Part shown: positions 25,182 to 25,373 of the stretch, in pieces
Numbering within the stretch: position 1 is the first letter of the stretch
Layout of the letters: each line of letters begins with the position of its first letter
Origin: JAFLCA01 sp041907145
Lineage (GTDB): Bacteria; Bdellovibrionota_C; UBA2361; JAFLCA01
DNA: 25,373 nt
Assembly (NCBI GenBank): GCA_041907145.1
Contig: JAYRHW010000085.1
Location: 1-25,373, forward strand
Reading direction: 5' to 3'
Position numbers and translations under genes: made by a program
The notes under the pieces: generated by a model
Told to the model about the DNA's origin: nothing
The model's input: only the letters and a program-made list of their open reading frames with translations
Database searches by the model: none

Positions 25182-25349
25182 AAAATCCCGGCGGACCGGT
25201 GCCGGTTCTTATCCGCGTTCACCTCGCGTTACTCCGACCCCGCCAGACGACGACTCAAAGACCTCGCAACCGACTCCTTTGCCTGGTTCCTCGATGAGCC
25301 CTCACACGAACTGGCCTGGTACGAACTCAACAAACATCCGAACTGGTAG
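25158..25349 (+). CDS. Partial or short plus-strand ORF near the window end, unrecognised
   Basis: The last 60 or so codons before the TAG at 25347 have coding-like usage (GAC, TTC, CTC, GCC, AAC) and a natural-looking protein end: DSFAWFLDEPSHELAWYELNKHPNW, with a cluster of Trp. The true start may be the ATG at 25170 rather than the TTG at 25158, and neither has a clear ribosome site. The frame continues upstream through one TAG (25116-25118) into the 24705-25118 ORF, so the two could be one stop-interrupted gene (pseudogene). No family is recognised. Confidence 0.35.
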   Translation: MVERMCEQKIPADRCRFLSAFTSRYSDPARRRLKDLATDSFAWFLDEPSHELAWYELNKHPNW

Positions 25350-25373
25350 TGGCAGCGCCCGTTAGAGGCCACA

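Noticed and set aside
25174..25365. Plus-strand ORF rich in Ser, Pro and Thr in another frame
   Set aside because: Out of frame with the more coding-like WFLDEPSHELAWYEL ending; composition looks like a frame-shifted reading.
1..25373. CRISPR arrays, tRNA or rRNA genes, insertion-sequence ends, integron attC sites
   Set aside because: I looked for regular repeats, cloverleaf stems, transposase motifs and attC core sites and found none that I could support.

Overview
The window looks like a chromosomal segment of a Gram-negative bacterium from a deltaproteobacteria-like lineage, in the broad old sense. Supporting this are an OmpH/Skp periplasmic chaperone, a lipoprotein and several signal-peptide proteins, a VKOR-DsbA fusion, a GTP-type PEP carboxykinase, an HDOD protein and a DUF6178-like protein, a family I associate with that group. 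The lineage is an inference from gene content; no rRNA or tRNA gene is visible. Base composition is moderate in most genes. The first complete gene (371-763) and perhaps the last 250 bases use clearly more G/C at third codon positions.

Layout. 1-131 holds the tail of a cut-off gene. 231-822 is a self-contained unit: a leader with three consecutive hairpins, an unrecognised 130-residue gene, and a perfect 13-bp-stem terminator. 1026-2621 has two divergent exported proteins of unknown function, a lipoprotein and a six-cysteine protein. 2692-8864 (minus) holds two very large membrane proteins: a GT39/PMT-like glycosyltransferase fused to a DUF2298 (YYY) domain, followed 5 bases later by a second, free-standing DUF2298 protein. 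Divergent from them is a VKOR-DsbA disulfide-forming enzyme (9047-10303), then a small EF-hand protein (10322-10594, minus). 10924-15276 (plus) is a tightly coupled operon, pckG - GT2 glycosyltransferase - short-chain dehydrogenase - rpiA, whose three junctions are each 4-base start/stop overlaps. 15273-18794 (minus) carries an unknown 88-residue protein, an SseB-like protein, OmpH/Skp and a two-part HDOD protein. fumC (19095-20480) and a small membrane protein read plus. A 106-residue acidic protein with its own terminator reads minus, and a lysine-tailed periplasmic six-cysteine protein reads plus. 22620-24490 (minus) is infC followed by the DUF6178-like gene. The last ~700 bases hold conflicting ORFs that I could not resolve.

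How the genes fit together. pckG, rpiA and fumC are central carbon enzymes (gluconeogenesis, pentose phosphates, TCA cycle). GT2 and the DUF2298 proteins point to envelope polysaccharide or lipid-linked sugar chemistry. OmpH and VKOR-DsbA handle periplasmic folding, and three unknown exported proteins in the window each have six cysteines after the signal, plausible clients of the VKOR-DsbA enzyme. The items most worth a second look are the structured-leader orphan cassette at 231-822, the tandem DUF2298 locus, the EF-hand miniprotein, the overlapping pckG-rpiA operon, and infC with a TTG start and no rpmI/rplT after it.
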